Part shown: piece after piece, positions 6,730 to 14,222 of the stretch
Numbering within the stretch: the first letter of the stretch is position 1
Layout: each line of letters begins with the position of its first letter
Source: Acidimangrovimonas sp.
Lineage (GTDB): Bacteria; Pseudomonadota; Alphaproteobacteria; Rhodobacterales; Rhodobacteraceae
Length of the DNA: 21,977 bases
NCBI GenBank assembly: GCA_030147905.1
Contig: JASBUM010000142.1
Location: forward strand, 1-21,977
Direction of reading: 5' to 3'
The notes under the pieces: generated by a model
Seen by the model: only the letters and a program-made list of their open reading frames with translations
Database searches by the model: none
What the model was told of the DNA's origin: nothing
Translations under genes and position numbers: made by a program

Positions 6730-8594
6730 CGCCGCTGTCGCTCTTTCGCTGGATCTGGCGCGACTACATGCGCCGCTACCGCTGGATGATGGCGGCGGCA
6801 CTCCTGCTGATGAGCGTCGAGGGCAGCATGATGGGGGCGCTGTCCTATCTGGTCCGCCCGATGTTCGACAAGATCTTCGTCGGCGGGCAGGCGCAGTCGG
6901 TGGTTCTGGTGGCACTGGCGGTCAGCGGGGTGTTCATCCTGCGCGCGCTCTCGGGGCTGGGCCAGCGGGTGCTCATGTCGATTTCGGGCGAACGCATCGT
7001 GGCCGCGCTCCAGACCGATCTCGTGGATCACCTGATGCGGCTCGATCAGGGCTTTCATCAGGCCCATTCGCCGGGCGCGCTGATCGAGCGGGTGCGCGGC
7101 GACACCGGAGCACTTCGTCTGCTGTGGAGTTCGGTCATCGCGGCACTGGGGCGGGATGCGGTGGCACTGGCCTCGCTGATCGGCGTCGCGGTCTCGGTCG
7201 ATTGGCGCTGGACGCTGATCGCGGTGGCGGGGGCCCCGCTGCTGATCTGGCCGATCCTGCTGCTGCAGAAGGTGGTGCGCCGTACCAGCCGCATCTCGCG
7301 CGAGGGTGCGGCGCTGCTTGCGACCCGGCTCGACGAGATCTTTCACGGCATGGTGACGATCCAGCTTACCGGCAGCGAACGGCGCGAGGGCGGCCGCTAC
7401 CGCAGCCAGTTGCGCGACTTCATCGGCGCCCAGATCCGGGCCGAGTCGAGCGGCGCCGGCATTCCCGCGCTGATCGACGTCGTCGCCGCCATCGGCTTCG
7501 CGGGCGTTCTGACCTATGGCGGCTACCAGATCGTCCAGGGCCAGAAGACGGTGGGCGAATTCATGAGTTTCTTCACCGCCATGGCGTTGATCTTCGAACC
7601 CCTGCGCCGGATCGGTTCGGTCTCGGGCGCGTGGCAGGCGGTCCTCGCCAGCCTCGAACGGGTCCATGCGCTGTTTGCAGTGATGCCGTCGATCACGACG
7701 CCGGCGCGGCCCGAACCCCAGCCCGAGACGATGCGGATCGAAGTCGATCATGTCCATTACGGCTATACCGACACCGATGTTCTCCACGGGCTGAACTTTA
7801 CAGCCGAGGCCGGGCAGACGACGGCCATCGTCGGCCCCTCCGGCGCCGGCAAGAGCACCATATTCAACCTCTTCGCGCGGCTGGCCGATCCGCGCGCCGG
7901 CACGATCCGCATCGGTGGCCGCGACCTGCGCAACCTCGATCTCGCCGCTCTGCGCGGATTGTTCTCGGTCGTGTCGCAGGACACCGCCCTGTTCGACGAG
8001 ACCATTCGCGACAATATCGTGATGGGACGCCCCGGGGTGACCGAGGCGGAGTTGCGCCGGGTCCTCGACGCGGCCCATGTCTCCGAGTTCCTCGCCGATC
8101 TGCCGCTGGGTATAGACACGCCGGCGGGCCCGCGCGGTTCGGGCCTGTCGGGCGGGCAGCGTCAGCGCGTCGCGATCGCCCGCGCCCTGCTGCGCGATGC
8201 GCCGATCCTGCTGCTCGACGAGGCCACCTCGGCGCTTGACGCCCGTTCCGAGGCGCTGGTGCAATCCGCGCTCGACCGATTGTCCGAAGGGCGCACGACG
8301 CTGGTCATTGCGCACCGGCTCTCGACCGTGCGTGACGCCGACAAGATCGTGGTGATGCAGGCCGGGCAGGTGGTCGACTCCGGCCGGCACGAAGAGTTGA
8401 TCGCCCGCAGCGGCACCTATGCCGATCTGTATCGTCTGCAGTTTCGTACCGAGTCGCCCGGTGGCCCGGCCCCCGAAGCCGACCCGACCATCGACGATGG
8501 CGAAGGCGGCGGCGAAGGCGGCGGCGCCCCGTCAGATGACGACCGGCCCGGCGGAAAGTCCGCCCATCTCAGCGCCGCACGAGGCGCCCCCTGA
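6726..8594 (+). CDS. MsbA-type ABC exporter (fused membrane and ATPase domains)
   Basis: A 622-residue half-transporter acting as a homodimer in the inner membrane. Residues about 20-310 form the six-helix exporter domain; residues 336-575 form the ATPase with Walker A GPSGAGKST (370-378), Q-loop VSQDTALFDETIRDNI (Q418), signature LSGGQRQR (474-481), Walker B ILLLDEATSALD (494-505) and the switch His in VIAHRLSTVRDAD (H530). This is the layout of lipid A/lipid flippases (MsbA) and related multidrug exporters; the coupled phosphatase favours an envelope lipid or glycan substrate but does not prove it. The start ATG overlaps the phosphatase stop by four bases. Compared with MsbA (about 580 residues) it has an extra low-complexity acidic/Gly tail of about 45 residues (TIDDGEGGGEGGGAPSDDD), partly produced by a 12-bp duplication, and its last 26 bp overlap the convergent gene. 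Confidence 0.88.
   Translation: MTPLSLFRWIWRDYMRRYRWMMAAALLLMSVEGSMMGALSYLVRPMFDKIFVGGQAQSVVLVALAVSGVFILRALSGLGQRVLMSISGERIVAALQTDLVDHLMRLDQGFHQAHSPGALIERVRGDTGALRLLWSSVIAALGRDAVALASLIGVAVSVDWRWTLIAVAGAPLLIWPILLLQKVVRRTSRISREGAALLATRLDEIFHGMVTIQLTGSERREGGRYRSQLRDFIGAQIRAESSGAGIPALIDVVAAIGFAGVLTYGGYQIVQGQKTVGEFMSFFTAMALIFEPLRRIGSVSGAWQAVLASLERVHALFAVMPSITTPARPEPQPETMRIEVDHVHYGYTDTDVLHGLNFTAEAGQTTAIVGPSGAGKSTIFNLFARLADPRAGTIRIGGRDLRNLDLAALRGLFSVVSQDTALFDETIRDNIVMGRPGVTEAELRRVLDAAHVSEFLADLPLGIDTPAGPRGSGLSGGQRQRVAIARALLRDAPILLLDEATSALDARSEALVQSALDRLSEGRTTLVIAHRLSTVRDADKIVVMQAGQVVDSGRHEELIARSGTYADLYRLQFRTESPGGPAPEADPTIDDGEGGGEGGGAPSDDDRPGGKSAHLSAARGAP
8499..8522 (+). repeat. 12-bp tandem duplication in the ABC exporter tail
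   Basis: GGCGAAGGCGGC is present twice in exact tandem (8499-8510, 8511-8522), in frame, giving the GEGGGEGGG stretch of the C-terminal tail. It resembles in size the 12-bp duplication at the end of the HisC-like gene. Confidence 0.9.
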
Positions 8595-9075
8595 GCTGCT
8601 GCTCCAGCCGCAGCGGGCCGCGCACGCCGCCGCCCGCGCTCGCCGCCACCAGATAAAGCCCCTGCGGCACCAGAAGCCAGCGCGCGGGCCGCGGCGCCAG
8701 CGGCCGCCAACGCGACCGCACCACGCGTAGCGCCGGCAGCGCGCCCGCCATGTCCGGCGTGCGTTCCAGATGGCGAAAGACCTGACCCGTCCAGCCCTCG
8801 GCCAGTGCGCTGCCGGCAGCACCGAAGAGCAGCCATTCACCGGTTGCCGAAGCCGCCCCCAAGCGCTGTGCCGCGATCATCTCGGACGGACCTGCAAGCA
8901 CCTTGGCGCCGGCCTCCGTCGCCATCGCGACGGTCGAATCGGTCGATCCGCCATCCACCACGATCAGTTCGCGGATAAGCCCCTCGGCCAGCCCTTCGGC
9001 CAGCGCCGCCATCTGGCGCGGCAGATGGTCCTGCGCATCGGTGCACGCGATAACAACGGAAATCGGCGCGCGCAT
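8569..9075 (-). CDS. short glycosyltransferase-like (GT-A, family 2-type) protein lacking the DxD motif
   Basis: A 168-residue protein. Its N-terminal half is a glycosyltransferase family 2 nucleotide-binding fold: ISVVIACTDAQDHLPRQMAA (5-24), then LIRELIVVDGGSTDSTVAMA (33-52), the classic DGGSxDxT motif, and ATGEWLLFGAAGSALAEGW (77-95). In TIGR04283-type transferases the last segment normally reads LLFLHADTxL and supplies the metal-binding DxD; here GAAGSAL replaces it, and the protein is shorter than the roughly 220 residues I expect for the family. It may therefore be inactive or do something else. Start chosen at MRAPISV because GGGAGGAC precedes it closely; an ATG nine codons upstream lacks such a site. 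The 3' end overlaps the exporter by 26 bp in antisense. It is divergent from ygfZ, 69 bp apart. Confidence 0.7.
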   Translation of the reverse strand: MRAPISVVIACTDAQDHLPRQMAALAEGLAEGLIRELIVVDGGSTDSTVAMATEAGAKVLAGPSEMIAAQRLGAASATGEWLLFGAAGSALAEGWTGQVFRHLERTPDMAGALPALRVVRSRWRPLAPRPARWLLVPQGLYLVAASAGGGVRGPLRLEQQLRGRLVRR

Positions 9076-9144
9076 GCCGTCCTCCCTGTTGCGGTTCTTC
9101 AAACAGATTATAACTCTTCAGTGGAAACCGTGAGAGATTTTTGC
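9076..9144. promoter_or_regulatory. divergent promoter region between the glycosyltransferase-like gene and ygfZ
   Basis: A conspicuously AT-rich 69-bp spacer in GC-rich DNA. On the minus strand there is a perfect TATAAT (plus 9107-9112), and the overlapping plus-strand hexamer is TATAAC (9109-9114). Clear -35 boxes are not visible; TTGCGG at 9089 is a weak plus-strand candidate with a short spacer. The two promoters would overlap, so transcription in the two directions could compete. Confidence 0.5.
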
Positions 9145-9939
9145 ATGAGCACCGAACGGATCGACGACCGAAGCCTGCTGCGTGTCACCGGCCCCGAGCG
9201 GCAGGACTTCCTGCAGGGTCTGGTGACGAACGATGTCCGCCGGCTGCGCGACGGTATGGTCTATGCGGCCATGCTCAGCCCGCAGGGGAAATATCTGGCG
9301 GATTTCTTCCTGGTGCCGCGGGGGGAGACGATCCTGATCGACGTCCATTCCGGGCTTGCCGAGATGCTGCTTAGACGGCTTACGATGTATCGCCTGCGCG
9401 CCAAGGTCGAGATCGCGCCCCATGACGGGGCGGTCCTGCGCGGCACCGGCACGCCCCCGGCGGGGGCCTTTGCCGATCCGCGGCACGAGGCGATGGGATG
9501 GCGGCTCTATCTCGACGGGGCCGGCGATGGTGCAGGAGGCGCGACGGAGACCGAGGCCCATGCCGCCGACCGGCCGGACTGGGATGCGCTGCGCGTAGCC
9601 CATTGCATCCCCGAAAGCCTGATCGAGTTGCAGCCCGACGAAAGCTACATACTGGAGGCGGGCTTCGAACGTCTTTCGGGCGTCGATTTCCGCAAGGGCT
9701 GCTATGTCGGCCAGGAGGTCACCGCGCGGATGAAGCACAAGACGGAGTTGCGCAAGGGATTGCGCCGCTTGCGGATCGAAGGCGCGGCGCCGGTGGGCAC
9801 CGCGATCACCGCCGGGGACCGTGCGGTCGGCACGCTCTTTACCCGTGCTGGAAACGAGGCGCTGGCGCATGTTCGCTTCGACCGTCTCGCCCCGCGGATG
9901 GAGGCCGGGCCGGCGCGCCTGTCGCCGATCGACGACTGA
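9145..9939 (+). CDS. ygfZ: YgfZ/GcvT-family folate-binding Fe-S cluster assembly protein
   Basis: A 264-residue tRNA-modifying/iron-sulphur repair protein of the YgfZ (IBA57-like) family. The decisive motif is KGCYVGQEVTARMKH (184-198), the KGCYxGQE signature with the essential Cys at 186. Other family segments: LLRVTGPERQDFLQGLVTND (11-30), AAMLSPQGKYLADFFLV (41-57) and ESLIELQPDESYILEAG (157-173). YgfZ acts in the cytoplasm with folate to support assembly or repair of certain [4Fe-4S] enzymes such as MiaB. The start MSTERIDD has GAGAG upstream at normal spacing; the longer in-frame extension runs antisense through the glycosyltransferase-like gene and is rejected. The gene is preceded by the AT-rich divergent promoter region and followed by small GC hairpins (GCCGG-AA-CCGGC at 9963-9974). 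Confidence 0.88.
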   Translation: MSTERIDDRSLLRVTGPERQDFLQGLVTNDVRRLRDGMVYAAMLSPQGKYLADFFLVPRGETILIDVHSGLAEMLLRRLTMYRLRAKVEIAPHDGAVLRGTGTPPAGAFADPRHEAMGWRLYLDGAGDGAGGATETEAHAADRPDWDALRVAHCIPESLIELQPDESYILEAGFERLSGVDFRKGCYVGQEVTARMKHKTELRKGLRRLRIEGAAPVGTAITAGDRAVGTLFTRAGNEALAHVRFDRLAPRMEAGPARLSPIDD

Positions 9940-10263
9940 ACCCGCGCGCTCGCGCCGGGGGGGCCGGAACCGGCGGCCCGCCGGGTTGCGAACAACTTTC
10001 ACGCGCAGGGCACGAACGCGCGTGACATGCAAGCGGCAGACATCCACCACTGGCGCCAAATCGCCGTAGCGCCGGACGCGCGCGGGTCGATCACGCAAGA
10101 GATCGTGGCCCTTTCGACACGATCGTGAAGATGATGGGCCCCATATGCCCTGCCATGCATATAACGCATGACAGACATGTGCGTCAGGGGATACCGAATC
10201 GGCTGAAAAACGCCATATTCGCCGAACGCCAAAAATTGCAAGAGCAAGAATAAGGACGACAGG
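9940..10263. other. gene-free region upstream of the DUF6280 gene with clustered dyads, 324 bp
   Basis: No coding frame is credible here. The first part is GC-rich with hairpins that could terminate ygfZ transcription. The second part becomes AT-richer towards the DUF6280 start and holds a perfect 10-bp palindrome CACGATCGTG (10118-10127), CATATG (10142-10147), an inverted repeat CATGC-ATATAAC-GCATG (10154-10170) whose loop contains TATAAC, and CATG-ACAGA-CATG (10167-10179). TATAAC at 10160-10165 is a plausible -10 element; no good -35 is visible. Confidence 0.5.
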
Positions 10264-10593
10264 ATGGCACATCTCGTTGACGGTACCGCATTCAACGCCG
10301 AACAGGGTCAACGCGCGCGCAAGCTTTTCGCCGCGGTGGTTCTGGCCGCACTCGACGATGCGATCGCCGATGACAAGAAATACGGCAACGGGCCCGACCA
10401 GATCGCCCGTTGGGCGCGCTCCCGTGACGGGCGCGAAGTGCTGAGCTGCGCCGGGATCGACCCGAACGAGCGTGTCGTCAAGGGGCTGATGGAATTCGTC
10501 GCCAAGGGCGTGCGCACCTCGGTCGCATTGTCGCGCGAGGAAAGCGAACGCCGCCACGCGCTGGAACTGGAACTGCAGGCCGAAGCCGCCTGA
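10264..10593 (+). CDS. DUF6280 family protein, conserved small protein of unknown function
   Basis: A 109-residue protein that I recognise as the DUF6280 type widespread in Rhodobacterales. Characteristic segments are FNAEQGQRARKLFAAVVLAA (11-30), DDAIADDKKYGNGPDQIARW (31-50), ARSRDGREVLSCAGIDPNER (51-70) and VVKGLMEFVAKGVRTSVALS (71-90), followed by a charged helical tail rich in Glu. There are no membrane segments or signal peptide, so it should be cytoplasmic; one Cys is present at residue 62 and no catalytic motif is evident. Function is not known to me. The ATG is preceded by AAGGACGACAGG, an adequate ribosome binding site. It stands alone as a single-gene unit between a dyad-rich upstream region and a strong hairpin terminator, which suggests its own regulation. 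Confidence 0.8.
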   Translation: MAHLVDGTAFNAEQGQRARKLFAAVVLAALDDAIADDKKYGNGPDQIARWARSRDGREVLSCAGIDPNERVVKGLMEFVAKGVRTSVALSREESERRHALELELQAEAA

Positions 10594-10620
10594 ACCAGCC
10601 CGTCCCGGAATTTCGAGGAT

Positions 10621-10664
10621 CGAAGGGGCCGCAGCGCTTGCGCGTCGCGGCCCCCTCGCTTTCG
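10621..10664 (+). terminator. hairpin terminator after the DUF6280 gene
   Basis: GGGGCCGC (10625-10632) pairs with GCGGCCCC (10647-10654) around a 14-nt loop that can itself pair (GCGC-TT-GCGC). It begins about 30 bp after the stop and is followed by CTCGCTTTCG, a weak T-rich stretch. A second small hairpin, CCCTT-TCC-AAGGG, lies at 10678-10690. Confidence 0.6.
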
Positions 10665-11145
10665 CCCCCGTCGGGGACCCTTTCCAAGGGACATCGAGAC
10701 CCCGTGGTTGAGGCCGTTTTGACGGCGCCCGCGGGTGTCGAACCAATGCCCGCGCGGCGGACGGGGCCCGGCCGCGGCAGGGGCTTGTCCCGGTGATGGC
10801 CTGTTCACCGCCGATATCCCGAGCGCTCCCCAACACTATTGCGGCACGGCCCTCGCGACGAGGCGCCCAGGTCGCCCCCGCCGCACTGGTGCAAGCCCCG
10901 GGAAACGCCCCCTTCAAGGCGACGATCGCCCCGCACGCGGGGGCCGGGGTCCGCCGCGCCGCATCCGGCAAAAGCCCCGGGCATCACCCATCCGCCGCCC
11001 TCTTCCGGCGACGCCGACGGCGTGGACCCCCAGCCGGGCCCGGGTTCCCCCTCTGGGGCGCCCGGTCAAGAGGCCTCGGCGTATTCGCGAGCGCTGCCTG
11101 TCGCGCATCGCACGCGCATCGAGGCTCGAGCCTCGCGGCCGTTGC
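10665..11145. other. gene-free region, about 480 bp
   Basis: Both strands were read for genes. All open frames here are Pro/Arg/Ala-rich, lack family motifs and lack good ribosome binding sites. The segment lies between the terminator of the DUF6280 gene and the 3' end of the minus-strand popZ-like gene. It holds a 16-bp perfect palindrome (11120-11135, listed separately) and otherwise nothing I can name; a small RNA cannot be excluded. Confidence 0.55.
11120..11135 (-). terminator. 16-bp perfect palindrome downstream of the popZ-like gene
   Basis: CGAGGCTCGAGCCTCG is a perfect palindrome 10 bp beyond the popZ-like stop codon. Transcribed from the minus strand it could form a stable stem, a reasonable place for a transcription terminator, but no U tract follows and the loop would be minimal. 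Confidence 0.35.
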
Positions 11146-12696
11146 TCAATCCTCGTCCATGCGGCGGGCGGCGAGCGCCCGGTTGATTTCGGCGCGCACC
11201 ATCTTGCGCACGTTGCGCGTGATCCGTTCGCCAAGCGTACCCTGAAGCTCCTCACGGAGGATCTGGCGCACGATCTCGTAAAGCGTTTCCTCGTCTATGA
11301 AACCGGCATCGTCGGGATTGGCGTCACCGCCATGCGTGCCATCGCGGACATGGGCGTCGCCGGCAGGCATGGGCTCGGCAAGCAGGGGGTCAGAGAGACC
11401 GGCCCGTGGCGCGGCGTCCGTCCCGGCAGCCCCGGCGACTTCCGCCCCGGCCGCCACAGCCGCCTCCGCGCCGAGCCGCGCGCTGTCCGCCGGCCCCGCC
11501 TCCGGCACCGGAGTGTCTGCGGGCCGCTCGATTGTCCGAACGTCATCCGCCGCGGACCTTGCCTGCCCATCCTCCCGGCCGGGGCCCGGGGCCTGCCGCG
11601 CCGACCGGAAGGACGCGCGTTCGCTGCTCTCGGGCGGGGCGTGGCCGTCGGCCTGTCCGCCCGCGGCATGCGCGGCCCCGGCTCCCGCACCGCGCGGCGG
11701 CGATGACATGACGGGGCGTTCTTCGCGATCCTCGGCCGTTTGCGTGCCCGCCTGCGCATCGACGGCCGCGTCCTCGGCAGCCGGCTCCGCGACCGCGGCT
11801 TCCAGCCGCGCGATCCTGTCGCGCAACAGCGCCGTTGCCGCATCCCAGGCGCGATCGGCGCTGGCATTGTCGTCGATTCCGCCCGACACCTGCGCCGCGT
11901 CGGGTGCCTGAGCTGCATTGGCGGCGCCCTCTGCCGCACGCGCCGCATCCGCACCGCCGGTAGCCCCGGCCGGAGAATCCCCGAGCGTAGCCCGCGCCGG
12001 CGCCAGCGCTTCCTGCACCGCCCGGGTCAGATCCTCTTCGATTTCTTCGCCGTCGACCGCCCGGTCGAACCAATCCGCCGTCCGGGGCGGAGTGGCCTCG
12101 GCCGAAAACAGGACCCGCCGCACCGCATCCGCGCTATCGGTTTTCCCGGCCGCCGAAGCGGCGATGTCGAAAGTCCCGGCGTCGGCAATCCCGGCGTCGG
12201 CGATCGCGGCCGGTCGCTCCGCATCCCCGGGGCCCGTCCCGGGCGCGTCCTCATCGCCATGATCGCCCGGCGCCGAGGGCCGCGCGGCCGCGGTGTCAGT
12301 CGTATCGGCGCACTCCGCCGCCTGGTGCGACGACGCCGTCACGTCGCCCTCAAGCGCGTCATCCCGCGCAGCCGGATCGATCGAGCCAGTGGGCGCGGAA
12401 CGGGTCACCGCCGCGCCCTCGCTCTGCGGTTCGGCGGCGCCGCTTTCATCAGCCGTGGCCCTTCCGCCGCCATCATCCATTTCATCCGCCAAGGCACGCG
12501 GCGGCTCGGACGGCGCCGAATTCGCGGCCCTGTCGGCAATCACCCTGAAATCGGGGGTAAGGACCAGCCGGTTTGCGGCCGGGCCGGATTCGGGCAGGTC
12601 ATTCCGGCGCGTCTTGAGCGCGCTATCCTCGGAAACCAGCCGCCTGATCGAGGACAGGACGTCCTCGATCTCCATGTTCGTCATCCGTTCGGACAT
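11146..12696 (-). CDS. PopZ-like (DUF2497) protein with very long disordered linker
   Basis: A 516-residue protein with the DUF2497 layout: a short N-terminal helix MEIEDVLSSIRRLVSED (8-24) and a C-terminal helical block FIDEETLYEIVRQILREELQ, then GTLGERITRNVRKMVRAEIN and RALAARRM (about 466-516). PopZ forms polar condensates that anchor the chromosome origin and signalling proteins; the N-terminal helix binds partners and the C-terminal helices oligomerise. Between them, residues about 30-460 are Ala/Asp/Glu/Pro/Gly-rich with no predicted fold, far longer than the roughly 80-residue acidic linker of Caulobacter PopZ (177 residues in total). The start MSERMTN has AGAGGT upstream. The gene lies 140 bp downstream of tolC on the same strand. 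PopZ function itself is inferred from the family; many rhodobacterial members are uncharacterised. Confidence 0.75.
   Translation of the reverse strand: MSERMTNMEIEDVLSSIRRLVSEDSALKTRRNDLPESGPAANRLVLTPDFRVIADRAANSAPSEPPRALADEMDDGGGRATADESGAAEPQSEGAAVTRSAPTGSIDPAARDDALEGDVTASSHQAAECADTTDTAAARPSAPGDHGDEDAPGTGPGDAERPAAIADAGIADAGTFDIAASAAGKTDSADAVRRVLFSAEATPPRTADWFDRAVDGEEIEEDLTRAVQEALAPARATLGDSPAGATGGADAARAAEGAANAAQAPDAAQVSGGIDDNASADRAWDAATALLRDRIARLEAAVAEPAAEDAAVDAQAGTQTAEDREERPVMSSPPRGAGAGAAHAAGGQADGHAPPESSERASFRSARQAPGPGREDGQARSAADDVRTIERPADTPVPEAGPADSARLGAEAAVAAGAEVAGAAGTDAAPRAGLSDPLLAEPMPAGDAHVRDGTHGGDANPDDAGFIDEETLYEIVRQILREELQGTLGERITRNVRKMVRAEINRALAARRMDED
12175..12204. repeat. 15-bp tandem duplication in the popZ-like linker
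   Basis: CCCGGCGTCGGCAAT (12175-12189) is followed directly by CCCGGCGTCGGCGAT (12190-12204), 14 of 15 identical. On the coding strand this gives IADAG-IADAG, showing one way the linker has lengthened. Confidence 0.85.
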
Positions 12697-12801
12697 GCGA
12701 GAACCTCTTACTGCTCGGGCCGGATTGTAGCCGCGCGCGGGGCACGACACAACAAACACCCGCGGCGCGGGCTGAACGGTCCGGCACATGTCCGGGCATC
12801 C

Positions 12802-12822
12802 GGCGGCGGTCAGACTGCCGCC
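12802..12822 (-). terminator. weak hairpin downstream of tolC
   Basis: GGCGGC and GCCGCC (12802-12807, 12817-12822) flank a 9-nt loop just after the tolC stop. No U tract; it could attenuate rather than stop read-through into the popZ-like gene. Confidence 0.25.
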
Positions 12823-12836
12823 ACCGAAAGCCGGGA

Positions 12837-14222
12837 TCACTTTTGCGGCTCGATCGTCTTGAGAATGCGGTCCAGCGCACGGCCCTGTGGGCTAAGGGCG
12901 GCGGGCGCGTTCTTCACGGCGTTGTAATAGGCTGTTGGGTCGAAGACCGGAACGCCCAGCTTCAGGTGTTCCGCGGTCATCAGCCCCATCGCGGCCAGCA
13001 GGGAATATTCGGCGATGTCGCGATTCGTCCGCGCAGTGAGAAGCGAGAGACGGGCGTTCAGAAGGCTCTGTTCGGCGTTGAGCACATCGAGCGTCGTGCG
13101 GGAGCCGAACTTGGCCTCCTCACGCACGCCGTTGAATGCCACCTGCGCGGCACGAACCTGCTGCTGATTGGCGATGATCGAGGCATCGGCGACCTGAAGC
13201 TGCGACCATGCGCTGCCGAGATTCTGCGATACCGTCACCGCGGCCTGCATCAGCCCCGCCTTGGCCTGGTCCCGGTTGGCGGCGGCCTGACGATAGGCGG
13301 CCGACAGCTGGCCGCCATAATAGATCGGCTGGGTGAAGGTGATGCCGAGGCTCGACCCGGTATTGCCCTTGTTGTCGATCCCGCTCTTGAGATTGGCGGT
13401 GAGGTTGGGATTGGTCGCCGCGGCGGCGCGCTTGGCATTGTAGTCGGCAGCGCCAAGCTGATAGCGCGCCTGCAAGATCGACGGATGCACCCGCTGGGCG
13501 ATGGATTCGGCCGCCGAGAGCGAAGGCGCGGTCGCGGGGGCCCCGGGGGGCGGCGCCAGATGCGAGGGATAGGCGCCGGTCGCGGCCTTGAATGCCTCGC
13601 GAGAGACGGCGAGCGTGCCGCGAGCGGCCTCGAGTCCCGCCCGGGATGCGGCCAGCACGGCTTCGGCCTGCGCGACATCGGTCTTGGTCACTTCGCCGAC
13701 GTCGAACTTGTCCTTCGTCGCCTTCAGCTCCTGCGACAGCACGCGCACGTTGCTTTGCTGCAGCGCCACCGCCTGGCTGTCGCGCCGGACGTTGAGATAG
13801 GCGCGCACCGCATTGAGAAGGACCTGCTGTTCGACCCCGACGAGCGCGGCCCGCGTGGCCAGCACCGTCTGCTTGGCGGCCTCGATGGCGTTGCGCGTCC
13901 GTCCGAAGTCGTAGATCGTCATCGTCGCCGACAGCGCGAGCGTGCCATAGAGGTTGTTGTAGTAGGTGGAGGGGGTTGCGGGCGTGACCGTCTCGCCCGA
14001 GGCCACGAAGTTGATCACCGGCCGCAGCGTGGCGACCGAAAGCGCCACGTTTTCATCCGCCGCCCGCAGCACCGCCCGGTTCTGTTCGAGCAGATGCGAA
14101 TTGCGGTAGGCCATGATCAGCGCGTCGGTCAGCGTCTCGGCCGAGGCGCGCCCCGGCGTCACCGCCACGAGCGCCGAAAGCGCCGCCGCGCCTGCCATCG
14201 CCGGAAATGTCCCTCGTGCCAT
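12837..14222 (-). CDS. tolC: TolC-family outer membrane efflux protein
   Basis: A 461-residue outer-membrane channel component. The N-terminus is a Sec signal peptide with a hydrophobic core (AMAGAAALSALVAVT) and cleavage after GRASA (residue 28). The mature part holds two OEP repeats: the first begins ETLTDALIMAYRNSHLLEQN and includes TMTIYDFGRTRNAIEAA; the second begins SAAESIAQRVHPSILQARYQ and includes FTQPIYYGGQLSAAYRQAAA, the paired strand-plus-coiled-coil-helix pattern of TolC. REEAKFGSRTTLDVLNAEQS is the typical tip/helix segment. It would trimerise and connect tripartite efflux pumps or type I secretion systems to the outside. The MARGTF start has GGGAGAG eight bases upstream. It lies 92 bp downstream of the methyltransferase gene on the same strand; no inner-membrane pump partner lies next to it. 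Confidence 0.9.
   Translation of the reverse strand: MARGTFPAMAGAAALSALVAVTPGRASAETLTDALIMAYRNSHLLEQNRAVLRAADENVALSVATLRPVINFVASGETVTPATPSTYYNNLYGTLALSATMTIYDFGRTRNAIEAAKQTVLATRAALVGVEQQVLLNAVRAYLNVRRDSQAVALQQSNVRVLSQELKATKDKFDVGEVTKTDVAQAEAVLAASRAGLEAARGTLAVSREAFKAATGAYPSHLAPPPGAPATAPSLSAAESIAQRVHPSILQARYQLGAADYNAKRAAAATNPNLTANLKSGIDNKGNTGSSLGITFTQPIYYGGQLSAAYRQAAANRDQAKAGLMQAAVTVSQNLGSAWSQLQVADASIIANQQQVRAAQVAFNGVREEAKFGSRTTLDVLNAEQSLLNARLSLLTARTNRDIAEYSLLAAMGLMTAEHLKLGVPVFDPTAYYNAVKNAPAALSPQGRALDRILKTIEPQK

Noticed and set aside
10805..10987. 60-codon minus-strand frame in the gene-free region
   Set aside because: It is Gly/Arg-rich, has no clear ribosome binding site and no recognisable features; kept as non-coding.
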